From Micromonospora coriariae (GTDB taxonomy: Bacteria > Actinomycetota > Actinomycetes > Mycobacteriales > Micromonosporaceae), in NCBI RefSeq assembly GCF_900091455.1, contig NZ_LT607412.1, positions 4,216,001-4,280,000 on the forward strand: DNA of 64,000 bases, in the 5' to 3' direction. Made by a program: the position numbers and the translations under genes. The notes under the pieces were generated by a model. It searched no databases, was not told the DNA's origin, and worked only from the letters and a program-made list of their open reading frames with translations. Below are positions 1-8,305 of the stretch, in pieces (the stretch's first letter is position 1; every line of letters starts with the position of its first letter).

Positions 1-174
1 GGGATCGTCGCGCAGACTCTCGACGTCCCGGTCCATCCCGGGCCAGGCGGGCGTGAGCACCCGCAGACCCCGAGCGGTGTACCGCTGAGCCCACCTTTCC
101 CAGCTGCGCGAGGTCATCCAGAGCCCGTGGATCAGCACGACCGTTTCGATCCGGCCCTGCGGCGTGGCACCCAT
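1..174 (-). CDS. alpha/beta hydrolase, N-terminal part (cut by window start)
   Basis: The first 58 codons of a minus-strand gene whose remainder lies left of the window. The translation contains ETVVLIHGLWMTSRSWERWA, the strand and oxyanion-hole HG motif that opens alpha/beta-hydrolase-fold proteins, then LRVLTPAWPGMDRDVESLRD. The start ATG at 174 is preceded by a purine-rich AAGGGGGAA. The catalytic triad lies outside the window, so substrate and subclass cannot be judged. Fold assignment is fairly secure; function is unknown. Confidence 0.75.
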   Translation of the reverse strand, partial: MGATPQGRIETVVLIHGLWMTSRSWERWAQRYTARGLRVLTPAWPGMDRDVESLRDDP

Positions 175-371
175 CGCGTTCCCCCTTGTCCCGGCGTCCG
201 GCCCGGCGGTTACCCGCTGCCGTGCGCGGAATTCCTCGGCGGTGCCGGTCCCGGTGCCCGTCATGCGGACGTCACGCTCGGTATCGCCGGGGCGGCCCCT
301 GACAAATGTCACGGGCGGAACGTGACGACCGCTCCGGGTACCGGGCCCCGCGTGGCAGGAGCATGACTGAC

Positions 372-1271
372 ATGACCAGTACGCACCCGGCCGTCGAACT
401 CGACGGCCTCACCAAGACCTTCGGCGCCGTCACCGCGGTCGACGGGCTGAGCCTGCGGGTGCAGCCTGGCGAGGTGGTGGCGTTCCTCGGGCCCAACGGC
501 GCGGGTAAGACCACCACCATCGACATGCTGCTCGGGCTGGCCCGCCCGGACGCGGGCACGGTCCGCATCCTCGGCGGCACCCCGGACGACGCGGTGGCCC
601 GGGGCCGGGTCGCCGCGGTGCTCCAGACCGGCGGGCTGCTCAAGGACCTCACCGTCGGTGAGACCGTCCAGATGACCGCGCACTTCTACCGGCACACCCG
701 CCCGGTGGCCGAGGTGCTGGAGCGGGCCGGCATCGCCGACATCGCCGACCGGGTGGTCGGGCGCTGCTCCGGCGGCCAGCAGCAGCGCCTGCGCTTCGCG
801 CTCGCACTGCTGCCGGACCCGGATCTGATGGTGCTCGACGAGCCGACCACCGGCATGGACGTCGAGGGCCGGCGGGACTTCTGGCAGGCCCTGCGCCGCG
901 ACGCGCGCGCCGGGCGGACCGTCATCTTCGCCACCCACTACCTGGATGAGGCGGACGCGTACGCCGACCGGATCGTGCTGGTCCGGCAGGGGCGCGTCGT
1001 CGCCGACGGCACCACCGCGGAGATCAAGAACCTGGCCGCGGGCCGCACCGTCCGGGCCACCCTGCCGGGCGCCGACCAGGCCGCGCTCGCCGCGCTGCCC
1101 GGCGTGGACGCCGTCGAGGTACGCGGCGACAGCGTGCTGGTGCGCACCGGCGACTCGGACGCGATCGCCCGACACCTGCTCACCCGGACCACGGCCCGGG
1201 ACGTGGAGATCACCTCCCGCAACCTCGAGGACGCCTTCCTCGCCCTGACCACCGAGCACACCGGAGCCTGA
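372..1271 (+). CDS. ABC-2 type transporter ATP-binding protein
   Basis: The 299-residue nucleotide-binding subunit of an ABC exporter. Visible motifs are Walker A GPNGAGKTT (about residues 40-48), signature CSGGQQQR and Walker B LMVLDEPTTG, followed by the H-loop ATHY. The ATG at 372 lies 10 nt after AGGAG (357-361); an in-frame ATG at 363 is too close to that site. The permease starts one base after its stop, then a histidine kinase and response regulator follow, the layout of exporter/two-component modules such as yxjML or DesKR-type loci. The exported substrate (drug, lipid or peptide) cannot be told from sequence. Confidence 0.92.
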   Translation: MTSTHPAVELDGLTKTFGAVTAVDGLSLRVQPGEVVAFLGPNGAGKTTTIDMLLGLARPDAGTVRILGGTPDDAVARGRVAAVLQTGGLLKDLTVGETVQMTAHFYRHTRPVAEVLERAGIADIADRVVGRCSGGQQQRLRFALALLPDPDLMVLDEPTTGMDVEGRRDFWQALRRDARAGRTVIFATHYLDEADAYADRIVLVRQGRVVADGTTAEIKNLAAGRTVRATLPGADQAALAALPGVDAVEVRGDSVLVRTGDSDAIARHLLTRTTARDVEITSRNLEDAFLALTTEHTGA

Positions 1272-1272
1272 G

Positions 1273-2088
1273 ATGATCACCCTGCCGGCAACCCCCGCCG
1301 CCACCCGTGCCGACCGGCCCAACGAGCCGGACCGCCGGCTGCCCGCCCTGGGCGGGTTCGCCCCGGCCGTCCTGCGCATCGAGCTGCGCAGGGTGCTGCG
1401 CAACCGCCGCACGCTCGCGTTCACACTGATCATGCCGGGTGTCTTCTTCCTCATCTTCGGCCTGCCGCAGGGCGGGCAGTCGCTGGACAACGGCCGCCCG
1501 GTGACCGCGTACGTGATGATCAGCCTGGCCGTCTACGCGGCCATGGTGGCGACCACCAGCGCCGGCGGCGCTGTGGCCACCGAGCGGGCGCTGGGCTGGA
1601 GCCGGCAGCTGCGGCTCACCCCGCTGCGCCCGACCGCGTACGTGGCCACCAAGCTGATCACCGCGATGACCCTCGGCCTGCTCGCGGTCGTCGTCGAGTT
1701 CCTGGTGGGCGCGGCCGCCGGCGTCCGCATCCCGATGCACGTCTGGCTGCTGGCCGGCCTCGGCGCCTGGGTCGGCTCGCTGGTCTTCGCCGCGTTCGGC
1801 CTCTTCATCGGCTACCTGGTGCCGGCCGAGAACGTCATGCAGTTCATCGGGCCGATCCTGGCGGTGCTGGCCATGTTCGGCGGGCTCTTCGTCCCGCTCG
1901 AGGTGCTGCCGGAGGTGCTCCAGCACGTCGCCCGGTTCACCCCGGTGTACGGCGTGGGCGAGCTGTCCCGTGCCCCGCTGACCGGTGAAGGGGTCAGCAT
2001 GGCCGCTGTGGCCAACATCGCCTGCTGGGCCCTGGTCTTCGGTGTCGGCGCGGCCCGGCTGTTCCGCCGGGACACCGCTCGGGTCTGA
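1273..2088 (+). CDS. ABC-2 type transporter permease
   Basis: A 271-residue integral membrane protein with about six hydrophobic segments, the first after a cytoplasmic N-terminus of about 40 residues (RNRRTLAFTLIMPGVFFLIF). It carries the ABC-2 pattern in which a re-entrant stretch PAENVMQFIGPILAVLAMFG precedes the last membrane segments. The start ATG is one base after the ATPase stop, so the two form an operon and presumably one exporter complex of two ATPases and two permeases. The substrate is unknown. Confidence 0.9.
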   Translation: MITLPATPAATRADRPNEPDRRLPALGGFAPAVLRIELRRVLRNRRTLAFTLIMPGVFFLIFGLPQGGQSLDNGRPVTAYVMISLAVYAAMVATTSAGGAVATERALGWSRQLRLTPLRPTAYVATKLITAMTLGLLAVVVEFLVGAAAGVRIPMHVWLLAGLGAWVGSLVFAAFGLFIGYLVPAENVMQFIGPILAVLAMFGGLFVPLEVLPEVLQHVARFTPVYGVGELSRAPLTGEGVSMAAVANIACWALVFGVGAARLFRRDTARV

Positions 2089-2101
2089 TCGCCCCGACCG
2101 C

Positions 2102-2107
2102 TAGCGT
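2102..2107 (+). promoter_or_regulatory. candidate -10 hexamer of a leaderless promoter (histidine kinase)
   Basis: TAGCGT lies 7 nt before the ATG at 2115, and no Shine-Dalgarno sequence is visible. A -10 element placed 6-7 nt before a start codon is the known signature of leaderless transcripts in actinobacteria. No clear -35 box is seen. Confidence 0.4.
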
Positions 2108-2114
2108 GGACCCG

Positions 2115-3245
2115 ATGGATCTTTCGACGGGCCAACCCCGGCCGGCGAGCCGCCACTGGCGGTTCACCGGCTGGCTGCTGGCCGCGGTGTGGCTGTTCTT
2201 CCTCAACGTGCCGCTCGGCACCGCGCTGCACCAGCCCCAGTCCTGGCGGCAGGTCCTCGGTGTGGCCGCGCTGCTCGTCTTCGGCGTCGGCTATGTGCTG
2301 CTGTTCCAGTGGGCCCGCCGGCTGCGGCAGTCGCTCCTGCCGATCCCGGCGCGTCGGGCGCGGGTGGGGCTGCTGCTGTTGCTCGCGGTCGGCCTGGCCA
2401 GCATCCCGGGCACCGGCGGCGACTGGCTGGCCACCCTTGTCTACGTGGCCGCCGCGGCGGTGTTCCTGCTGCCGTTCCGGGAGGCGTTGCTGGTCGTGGT
2501 GCTCTGCGCGCTGACCCCGGTGCTGGCGTCCCGGCTGGTGCCGGGGTGGGAGGCGGAGAACACAATCGTCTTCGCTGTGCTGCTCGCCTCGTTCGCCATG
2601 TTCGGGGTGTCCCGACTGGCCCAGCGCAACAGTGAGCTCCAGGCCGCCCAGCAGGAGATCCACCGGCTCGCGGTCGCCGAGGAGCGGGCCCGCGCCGCCC
2701 GAGACCTGCACGACATCCTCGGGCACTCGCTGACGGTGGTGGCGATCAAGGCGGAGTTGGCCGGACGGCTGCTCGACGTGGACCGGGAGCGGGCCGCCGC
2801 CGAGATCGCCGAGGTGGAGGGGCTGGCCCGGGCGGCGCTGGCGGACGTGCGGCAGACGGTCGGGGCGTACCGCGAGGTGACCCTCGCCGGGGAGCTGGCC
2901 GGCGCCCGTACCGCGCTGGCCGCGGCGGGCATCGCGGCGGAACTGCCGGGCGAGGTGCCGGCGCTGCCGAAGGAGTGGGACCGGTTGTTCGGGTGGGCGG
3001 TTCGGGAAGGGGTGACGAACGTGGTCCGGCACAGTGGGGCGCGGTGCTGCACGATCCGGGTGCACCCGGACCGGGTCGAGGTGAGTGACGACGGCCGGGG
3101 TCCGTCCACGTCCGACTCCTCCGGGCACGGCCTGGTCGGCCTGCGGGAGCGGGCGCGAGTGCTGGACGCCGTGGTGTCCGTGGGTCGCCGTCCGGACGGA
3201 ACCGGCTTCCTGCTGCGGGTACACGCGCCGGCGGAGGCCCGGTGA
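2115..3245 (+). CDS. sensor histidine kinase (HisKA_3/NarL-linked type)
   Basis: A 376-residue membrane sensor kinase. Residues 1-165 hold about five transmembrane helices with almost no extracytoplasmic loop, so the sensed signal is probably in or at the membrane. A coiled stretch leads to the phospho-acceptor DLHDILGHSLTVVAIK (His in RDLHD) and a HATPase_c domain (EGVTNVVRHS, DDGRGP, GHGLVGLRERA). The ATG at 2115 lies 7 nt after TAGCGT (2102-2107), fitting a leaderless start; a GTG at 2106 is the alternative. It overlaps the response regulator by 4 nt (GTGA). It likely controls the exporter just upstream. Confidence 0.9.
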   Translation: MDLSTGQPRPASRHWRFTGWLLAAVWLFFLNVPLGTALHQPQSWRQVLGVAALLVFGVGYVLLFQWARRLRQSLLPIPARRARVGLLLLLAVGLASIPGTGGDWLATLVYVAAAAVFLLPFREALLVVVLCALTPVLASRLVPGWEAENTIVFAVLLASFAMFGVSRLAQRNSELQAAQQEIHRLAVAEERARAARDLHDILGHSLTVVAIKAELAGRLLDVDRERAAAEIAEVEGLARAALADVRQTVGAYREVTLAGELAGARTALAAAGIAAELPGEVPALPKEWDRLFGWAVREGVTNVVRHSGARCCTIRVHPDRVEVSDDGRGPSTSDSSGHGLVGLRERARVLDAVVSVGRRPDGTGFLLRVHAPAEAR

Positions 3246-3895
3246 GCGGCCCCGGCGGTGGTGCGTCCGCGCCGGGCGCGCCGATCCGGTTGCTGCTCGC
3301 CGACGATCAGGCGTTGGTCCGTGGCGCGCTGGCCGCGCTGCTCTCGCTGGAGCCGGATCTGACAGTGGTGGCCGAGGTCGGTCGGGGCGACGAGGTGGTG
3401 CCGGAGGCGCTCCGGACCGCCCCCGACGTGGCCCTGCTGGACGTGGAGATGCCCGGCCTCGACGGGATCGCCGCCGCCGCCGCGCTACGCGCCGCGCTGC
3501 CGGCCTGCCGGGTGCTGGTGGTGACCACCTTCGGTCGGCCCGGCTACCTGCGTCGGGCGATGGAGGCCGGCGCGAACGGCTTCGTGGTCAAGGACACGCC
3601 GGCCCGGCAGCTCGCCGAGGCGGTCCGCCGGGTGCACGCCGGCCTACGGGTGGTCGACCCGACGCTGGCAGCGGAGACGCTGGCCACCGGCGCCAGCCCG
3701 CTGACCGAGCGGGAGACCGAGGTGCTCCGGGCGGCCCGCGCCGGTGGCACCGTCGCCGACCTGGCGCGGGAGCTGCACCTGTCCGAGGGGACGGTGCGCA
3801 ACCATCTCTCGGCGGTCATCGGGAAGACCGGCGCCCGCAACCGGGCCGAGGCGGTCCGCGTCGCCGAGCGGAACGGCTGGCTGCTCGGCGAGTGA
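3242..3895 (+). CDS. NarL/FixJ-family response regulator
   Basis: A 217-residue two-domain regulator. The receiver domain shows the acidic pair in LLLADDQ, the phospho-acceptor D67 in ALLDVEMPG, and the conserved lysine in FVVKDTP. The C-terminal LuxR-type helix-turn-helix starts at LTERETEVLRAARAGG and includes LHLSEGTVRNHLSAVI. It starts at GTG 3242, overlapping the kinase stop, so the two are translationally coupled partners. The adjacent ABC-2 exporter is the obvious target. Only 10 nt separate its stop from the converging L,D-transpeptidase gene. Confidence 0.92.
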   Translation: MSGPGGGASAPGAPIRLLLADDQALVRGALAALLSLEPDLTVVAEVGRGDEVVPEALRTAPDVALLDVEMPGLDGIAAAAALRAALPACRVLVVTTFGRPGYLRRAMEAGANGFVVKDTPARQLAEAVRRVHAGLRVVDPTLAAETLATGASPLTERETEVLRAARAGGTVADLARELHLSEGTVRNHLSAVIGKTGARNRAEAVRVAERNGWLLGE

Positions 3896-3905
3896 ACGCT
3901 GTCGG

Positions 3906-4817
3906 TCAGGCCGTCGGCGGCGGGGCGGGGAGCTGCTCGACGACCACCAGGCTGCTGCCGGGGCGGACCTCCGCGAGCAGTTCCCGCTGGCCGCTGCGGG
4001 TCACCCGGATGCAGCCGTTGGTGGTGTCCTCGCCCAGCTCACCGTCGTGATACCAGGTGTGCAGCCCGATGTGCGCGCCGCGCAGCCCGGTCGGCACCGA
4101 CTCCGGGTCGTCGGGCACCGAACCGAGGGCGTAGATGTCGACTCCGCCGTAGACGTCCTGCGGTGGCGGGGTGCGGCCCAGGATGAAGGTCCGCCCGAGC
4201 GGGGTCTCCTGTCCTTTCTGGCCGAGGCTGGTCTGCCAGGAGCGCACCGCCTTGCCGGCCCGGTACCAGGTGAGCCGGTGCACCTTGCGCTCCACCACGA
4301 TCTGGTCGCGCAGGGCCACGGTGTCGAACCCGCCGGGCGGCAGCCAGGCGAGCCGCCGGTTGGCCGACGGGAGCAGGACGGCCGTCCAGCCGAGGCGTTC
4401 CTCGGCGATCGGCACGGTCAGCTCGACACCGGCGAGCGTCGGTTCGAGGAAGGCCAGCGGACGTCCGCCGGGCGCGTCGTACGCGGCGATCCGCCGGGTC
4501 GGGTGCACACCCTCGGTCAGCGGCGTGGTGTCCATTGTGGCCGGATCGGCGGGGAATCCCTTGGGTGCGGGGTCGTAGTCGACCACCGGTAGCCCGTCCG
4601 GGGCGGGCGCGGCCGACGGCACGGGTTCCTCGGGGCTCTGCTCGATGCTGCTCGGCGTCGGGTCGGGCGCCGCCGCAACCGGGCGGTCCGTGGTCGTCGA
4701 GCGCGGCGTGAGGGCCTGGCCGACCAGGAGCGCGGCGATCAGCAGTGCGGCCACGGCGACGGCGGCAGCCACCCAGCCGCCCCGGCGACGGGACGGGGTC
4801 ATTCGGTCAAACGGCAC
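3906..4817 (-). CDS. L,D-transpeptidase (YkuD domain), membrane-anchored
   Basis: A 303-residue cell-wall enzyme. A short cytoplasmic arm is followed by one transmembrane helix (WVAAAVAVAALLIAALLVGQ) and a Pro/Ala-rich linker. The C-terminal YkuD domain carries HIGLHTWYHDG and, downstream, TTNGCIRV, whose Cys is the expected acylated nucleophile. Such enzymes make 3-3 cross-links in peptidoglycan or act as scaffolding variants. The GTG at 4817 lies 6 nt after TACAGT, indicating a leaderless transcript; ATG 4802 is the alternative start. There is no obvious operon partner. Confidence 0.85.
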   Translation of the reverse strand: MPFDRMTPSRRRGGWVAAAVAVAALLIAALLVGQALTPRSTTTDRPVAAAPDPTPSSIEQSPEEPVPSAAPAPDGLPVVDYDPAPKGFPADPATMDTTPLTEGVHPTRRIAAYDAPGGRPLAFLEPTLAGVELTVPIAEERLGWTAVLLPSANRRLAWLPPGGFDTVALRDQIVVERKVHRLTWYRAGKAVRSWQTSLGQKGQETPLGRTFILGRTPPPQDVYGGVDIYALGSVPDDPESVPTGLRGAHIGLHTWYHDGELGEDTTNGCIRVTRSGQRELLAEVRPGSSLVVVEQLPAPPPTA

Positions 4818-4823
4818 GAAACC

Positions 4824-4829
4824 ACTGTA
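4824..4829 (-). promoter_or_regulatory. candidate -10 hexamer of a leaderless promoter (L,D-transpeptidase)
   Basis: On the minus strand TACAGT is followed by GGTTTC and then the GTG start at 4817. The 6-nt spacing fits leaderless initiation and favours this start over the ATG 15 nt downstream. Confidence 0.5.
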
Positions 4830-4837
4830 TCGGACCT

Positions 4838-4890
4838 GTTAGGAGGGGGCCCTTGCTATACGAAAAGCGATAACAAGGGCCCCTTCCTTG
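4838..4890. repeat. dispersed palindromic element, copy A
   Basis: A 53-bp copy of the window's main repeat, lying between the amylase stop and the L,D-transpeptidase start. On the minus strand it reads CAAGGAAGGGGCCCTTG, a TATCGC-containing centre, then CAAGGGCCCCCTCCTAAC. The two arms of about 21 bp are almost fully complementary, so a transcript would form one long hairpin. It immediately follows the amylase stop codon and may serve as its terminator. Confidence 0.8.
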
Positions 4891-4896
4891 CAGTGC

Positions 4897-6342
4897 TCAG
4901 ACGCGCGCGCCGATGTGGACGGCCACGGCGTCGTGCGCAGGCACGTTGGCGGCGAACCAACCGTTACCGTCCACCGTGATCACCGGGCCGTTGCACGCGC
5001 CGCCCGCGTACGTGCCGTGGATGACGTCGCAGTACCGGCCGGCGGGCAGGCCCGTGTAGTACGAGCGCCCGTTCACCGCGGAGTCCTCGTCGTTGACCGT
5101 GATGAAACCCTTGCCGCTGCGGCTGAACGCGATGTGGTTGTTGCCGTTGTCGTACCAGTTGGCCACGCCGGCGCCCTCGGTGGCGTTGCGGAAGCCGACC
5201 ATGTTGGCGATCACCGGCCACCGGTGCTCGCACTCCCAACCGGAGTAGCAGGTGGTGTTCAGCGTCTTGTTGGCGCCGTCCGAGGGCGGGCCGGCATCCC
5301 GGTTGCTGAAGGTGTAGCTGGACATGACGGTCGGCGAGCCGTACGGCCAGGCCAGCATGAAGGCGTTCGCGAGGGCGTAGATCCCCCGGTCCCGGTACGT
5401 GAGCACCCCGCCGGCGTCGCGCTGGGTGTCGTGGTTGTCCACGAACACCGAGGACGGCCCGGTGGGCAGGTGCCCCCAGCCCTCGCCGAAGTTGCGCAGG
5501 TACGCCAGCCGCTCCGAGCGGAACACCCGGGCCAGGTCCTTGCCGTAGCGAAACTCGTGCACGTCGCCGTTGCCGGTGTACTCGGTCGGCTGGATCGGCT
5601 CACCGGCGCCGTGGATGACCTCCTGCACGATGTACGCGGAGCGGGAGAGCTTGCCCCTGATCGCGGCGATGTCGGCCGCCGGCATGTGCTTGCTGGCGTC
5701 CAGCCGGAACCCGTCCACCCCGAGGGAGAGCAGGTCGTTGAGGTACGAGGCGATCTTCGTGCGGACGTAGTCCGACTCGGTCTTCAGGTCGGAGAGGTTG
5801 ACCAGCTCGCAGTTCTGCACCTCGTACCGGTCGTTGTAGTTCGCGATGTCGTCGCCGCCGTTGCGGCCGCAGTGGTGGAAGTCCTGGGTCTGGTAGATGC
5901 CCGGGTAGTCGTAGTGCGAGTAGGACGATCCGGCCCAGCCGGTTCCGCCGGCGTCCTGGCCGGACATGTGGTTGATGACCGCGTCGACGATCACCTTGAC
6001 CCCGGCCGCGTGGCAGGTGTTCACCATCGACTGGAACTGGGCCCGGGTGCCCTTGCGGGACTCGATCCGGTAGCTGACCGGCTGGTACGCGAGCCACCAC
6101 TGGTTGCCCCGCACGTGTTCCTGCGGGGGTGAGACCTGGACGTAGCCGTAACCCTTCGGGCCGAGGGTGCTCTGGCATTCGCTGGCCACCGACGGCCAGT
6201 TCCACTCGAAGAGTTGGACGATGACCTTCTTGCCGCCGGACGGGGCGGCGACGGCCGGGGGAGCCGTCACGGTGGCGGGGACGAGCAGGCTGGCAAGCAG
6301 GGCGAGGGCGAGGATCGCTGAGCCGCTTCGACGTCGGTGCAT
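4897..6342 (-). CDS. secreted alpha-amylase (GH13)
   Basis: A 481-residue secreted starch-degrading enzyme. Residues 1-33 are a signal peptide (RRR, hydrophobic core, VAA cleavage region). GH13 landmarks are region I DAVINH (120-125), region II GFRLDASKH with nucleophile D215, region III QEVIH with acid/base E241, and region IV FVDNHD with D305. A C-terminal beta domain ends the protein; no separate starch-binding module is present, so it is shorter than many Streptomyces amylases. ATG 6342 has AGGAG about 6 nt upstream. A longer upstream reading frame exists but lacks a signal peptide and is not used. Confidence 0.95.
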   Translation of the reverse strand: MHRRRSGSAILALALLASLLVPATVTAPPAVAAPSGGKKVIVQLFEWNWPSVASECQSTLGPKGYGYVQVSPPQEHVRGNQWWLAYQPVSYRIESRKGTRAQFQSMVNTCHAAGVKVIVDAVINHMSGQDAGGTGWAGSSYSHYDYPGIYQTQDFHHCGRNGGDDIANYNDRYEVQNCELVNLSDLKTESDYVRTKIASYLNDLLSLGVDGFRLDASKHMPAADIAAIRGKLSRSAYIVQEVIHGAGEPIQPTEYTGNGDVHEFRYGKDLARVFRSERLAYLRNFGEGWGHLPTGPSSVFVDNHDTQRDAGGVLTYRDRGIYALANAFMLAWPYGSPTVMSSYTFSNRDAGPPSDGANKTLNTTCYSGWECEHRWPVIANMVGFRNATEGAGVANWYDNGNNHIAFSRSGKGFITVNDEDSAVNGRSYYTGLPAGRYCDVIHGTYAGGACNGPVITVDGNGWFAANVPAHDAVAVHIGARV

Positions 6343-6388
6343 CGGGACTCCTGACGGGGGTGGGTGGTGGTGCGGCGGGGAGCAGGCT

Positions 6389-6448
6389 GGTTGCCGGAAT
6401 CTTGCAACCGCGGCTGAAATTTTCCGAAAGGTTACAAGCGTGTTGCAG
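6389..6448. promoter_or_regulatory. repeated CTTGCAAC/GTTGCAAG half-sites at the amylase promoter
   Basis: An inverted repeat GGTTGC-N9-GCAACC occupies 6389-6409; further half-sites are CTTGCAAC (6401-6408), GTTACAAG (6431-6438) and TGTTGCAG (6441-6448). Streptomyces amylase promoters are repressed by LacI-family MalR/Reg1 through CTTGCA-type repeats, so this is a plausible operator array. The repressor gene is not in the window. The rest of the 325-bp gap (6343-6667) between the divergent amylase and membrane-protein genes shows no other gene. Confidence 0.45.
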
Positions 6449-6458
6449 TCACTGTCAA
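6431..6458 (-). promoter_or_regulatory. amylase promoter: TTGACA - 16 bp - TGTAAC
   Basis: On the minus strand a perfect -35 TTGACA (6453-6458) is spaced 16 bp from TGTAAC (6431-6436). The -10 lies inside one of several CTTGCAAC-like half-sites, so a repressor there could block transcription. It is the best promoter match upstream of the amylase and leaves a leader of about 80 nt. Confidence 0.55.
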
Positions 6459-6667
6459 CGCATGGACATTCGTCACTGCCCTTGTCCGGCCGGTCGTGCG
6501 GCGGCTCGCCGCTTGGGCGGTCCCCGCTACACGCGTCCCGGCGGCGGTTGGTTCGATCCGGCCCAGAAATTTCCATCCCGGGGTGATCCGAGTGGGCCTT
6601 CGGTCCGTACTGGATGGGGGAGCAGGGTCGGCCGGTGGTGCGCCGCCGCGAGACGATCGAGGAGCAG

Positions 6668-8305
6668 ATGGCCCGGGCAAAGCAGAACCAGAAGGCGCCC
6701 ACCGTCCGGACCGGTACCAGCAGTCGGGGGGTGCGAACCCGGTCGCGGTCGGCGACCGCCCTGCTGATCGCGTCGGTGCTCGCCGCGCTCTGGGCGGCGA
6801 CCATGCTGACCGGTGCGGGTCAGAAGGCGTACGCGTACGGCTTCTTCTTCACCGAGTTCTTCGCCGGCGTGATCGCCCTGGTGTCGCTGAGCCTCACCGT
6901 CATGCTCGGCCTGCTCGCCACCGACCGCCTCGTGCTGCGCATCGCGCACCGGGTGCTGTTGCAGTCGGCGCACCGGGCCACCGGCGTGCTCGGCGTCGCC
7001 GGGCTGCTCTTCCACGTGCTCACCAAGGTCGCCACCGGCCGGGCGGCGGCGACCGACGCGCTGGTGCCGTTCGTCGGAGGCGGAGGCCTCTACGTCGGGC
7101 TCGGCACGGTGGCCGCCCTGCTGATGGTCAGCGTGATCTGGACCGGCATCATCCGCGCCCGCTTCGCCGACGTCGGACCGAAGTGGCTCTGGCGCGCGCT
7201 GCACTCCATGGCGTACGTCGCCTGGCCGTTCGCCCTGTTCCACGGCCTCAACGCCGGCCGGGTCGCCAAGTCCTGGGTGGTCCTCAGCTATCTCGCCTGC
7301 GTGCTGCTGGTCGTGCTGGCGCTGCTGGTCCGGCTCTCGGTCACCATCGGCCGGCGCAGCCGCGAGCAGCACCAGGCCGCGGTGCGCAACGCGGCGATGG
7401 CCGGCCGGGCCGGCGACGAGGGCCGCGGCCGGTCGCTGATGGCCGGGCTCAGCCGGCGCCGCGACACCGGCGCGGAGAAGCGTCCGGCCTGGGCCGAGAC
7501 CACCACCGCCACGTGGGCCGCGCCGGCCACCGCCCGGCCCCGCGACCCCGACCGGTTCACAGTGCCGGTGGTGCCCGAGCCGGGCTCGCTCACCGAGCCC
7601 GCCCGGCCCGGCAGGCGCCAGCGGGACGAGGAGCCAGCCGCCCGCCGGAGCACCGAACGGGCCGCGCGCGGCCGGCGCGACGAGCTGGAACCGGCGACCC
7701 GCCGGTCGACCCGGCGGGACGTGGACGAGCCGCGCCGGCGCGACGAGGAGGAGCTGGAGCCGGTGGCCCGGCGCCGCGGCGAACGCACCCGCGACCGGGA
7801 CGAGGCGGCTTCGACCCGGCGGCGGCGAAGCGGCGCGCCGGTCGAAGAGCCGGTCGCCGAGCCCTCCACCCGCCGGTCCCGCGTCGAGGACGACGGCAGC
7901 CGGTACTCGGCCCCGCCCCGACGGACCGTCGAGGAGCCCGAGGAGCCGTGGGACAGCCCACGCCGGTGGCAGGCCGCGGAGCCGATCTCGGCCGGCCCGG
8001 TCTCCGCGGAGCCGATCTCCGTGGGCCCGATCTCGGCCGGCCCGATCTCCGCGGCGCCGCGGAGCGGCAGCGGCCGGCACAGCGCCGAGGACGACCTGCC
8101 GGAGGAGCCGGACTACTGGCGCCCGCCGGCCCGGTACCTGCCGGAGGAGGTCGCGCCGCCCGTCGACGACACCCCCACCCTGGTCGACCTGGCGTCGCGG
8201 CGGGCACGGCGGGCCGCCGGCGAGAGCCGGTCCAAGCGCCGCAAGGCCAGCGCCGACGCGGTGGACGGGGCGTACTGGGCCGGGCTGCGGGGTGAGGCGA
8301 AGTGA
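6668..8305 (+). CDS. ferric-reductase-like haem membrane protein with long charged tail
   Basis: A 545-residue protein. The first half has five or six transmembrane helices with histidines placed as for b-type haem ligands (QSAHRATGVLG, LLFHVLTK, LHSMAYVAWPFALFHGL), resembling the ferric reductase-like/cytochrome b domain. The second half, about 330 residues, is predicted disordered and cytoplasmic, rich in Arg/Glu, and includes a small repeat built on GPISAGPISA. ATG 6668 follows GAGGAG by a few nt; ATG 6614 is an alternative. The next gene overlaps its stop and encodes a NuoF-like/ferredoxin fusion, so electrons probably pass from NAD(P)H to this protein. The final acceptor is unknown. Confidence 0.75.
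   Translation: MARAKQNQKAPTVRTGTSSRGVRTRSRSATALLIASVLAALWAATMLTGAGQKAYAYGFFFTEFFAGVIALVSLSLTVMLGLLATDRLVLRIAHRVLLQSAHRATGVLGVAGLLFHVLTKVATGRAAATDALVPFVGGGGLYVGLGTVAALLMVSVIWTGIIRARFADVGPKWLWRALHSMAYVAWPFALFHGLNAGRVAKSWVVLSYLACVLLVVLALLVRLSVTIGRRSREQHQAAVRNAAMAGRAGDEGRGRSLMAGLSRRRDTGAEKRPAWAETTTATWAAPATARPRDPDRFTVPVVPEPGSLTEPARPGRRQRDEEPAARRSTERAARGRRDELEPATRRSTRRDVDEPRRRDEEELEPVARRRGERTRDRDEAASTRRRRSGAPVEEPVAEPSTRRSRVEDDGSRYSAPPRRTVEEPEEPWDSPRRWQAAEPISAGPVSAEPISVGPISAGPISAAPRSGSGRHSAEDDLPEEPDYWRPPARYLPEEVAPPVDDTPTLVDLASRRARRAAGESRSKRRKASADAVDGAYWAGLRGEAK

Noticed and set aside
1812..3224. Long minus-strand frames over the exporter, kinase and other plus genes
   Set aside because: They are shadows produced by high GC: the compositions are Arg/Gln/His/Pro-rich, lack domains, and lie over genes with clear motifs on the other strand.
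6496..8295. 599-residue frame overlapping the haem membrane protein
   Set aside because: Arg/Gly-rich without motifs; the overlapping frame encodes membrane helices with haem-like histidines.
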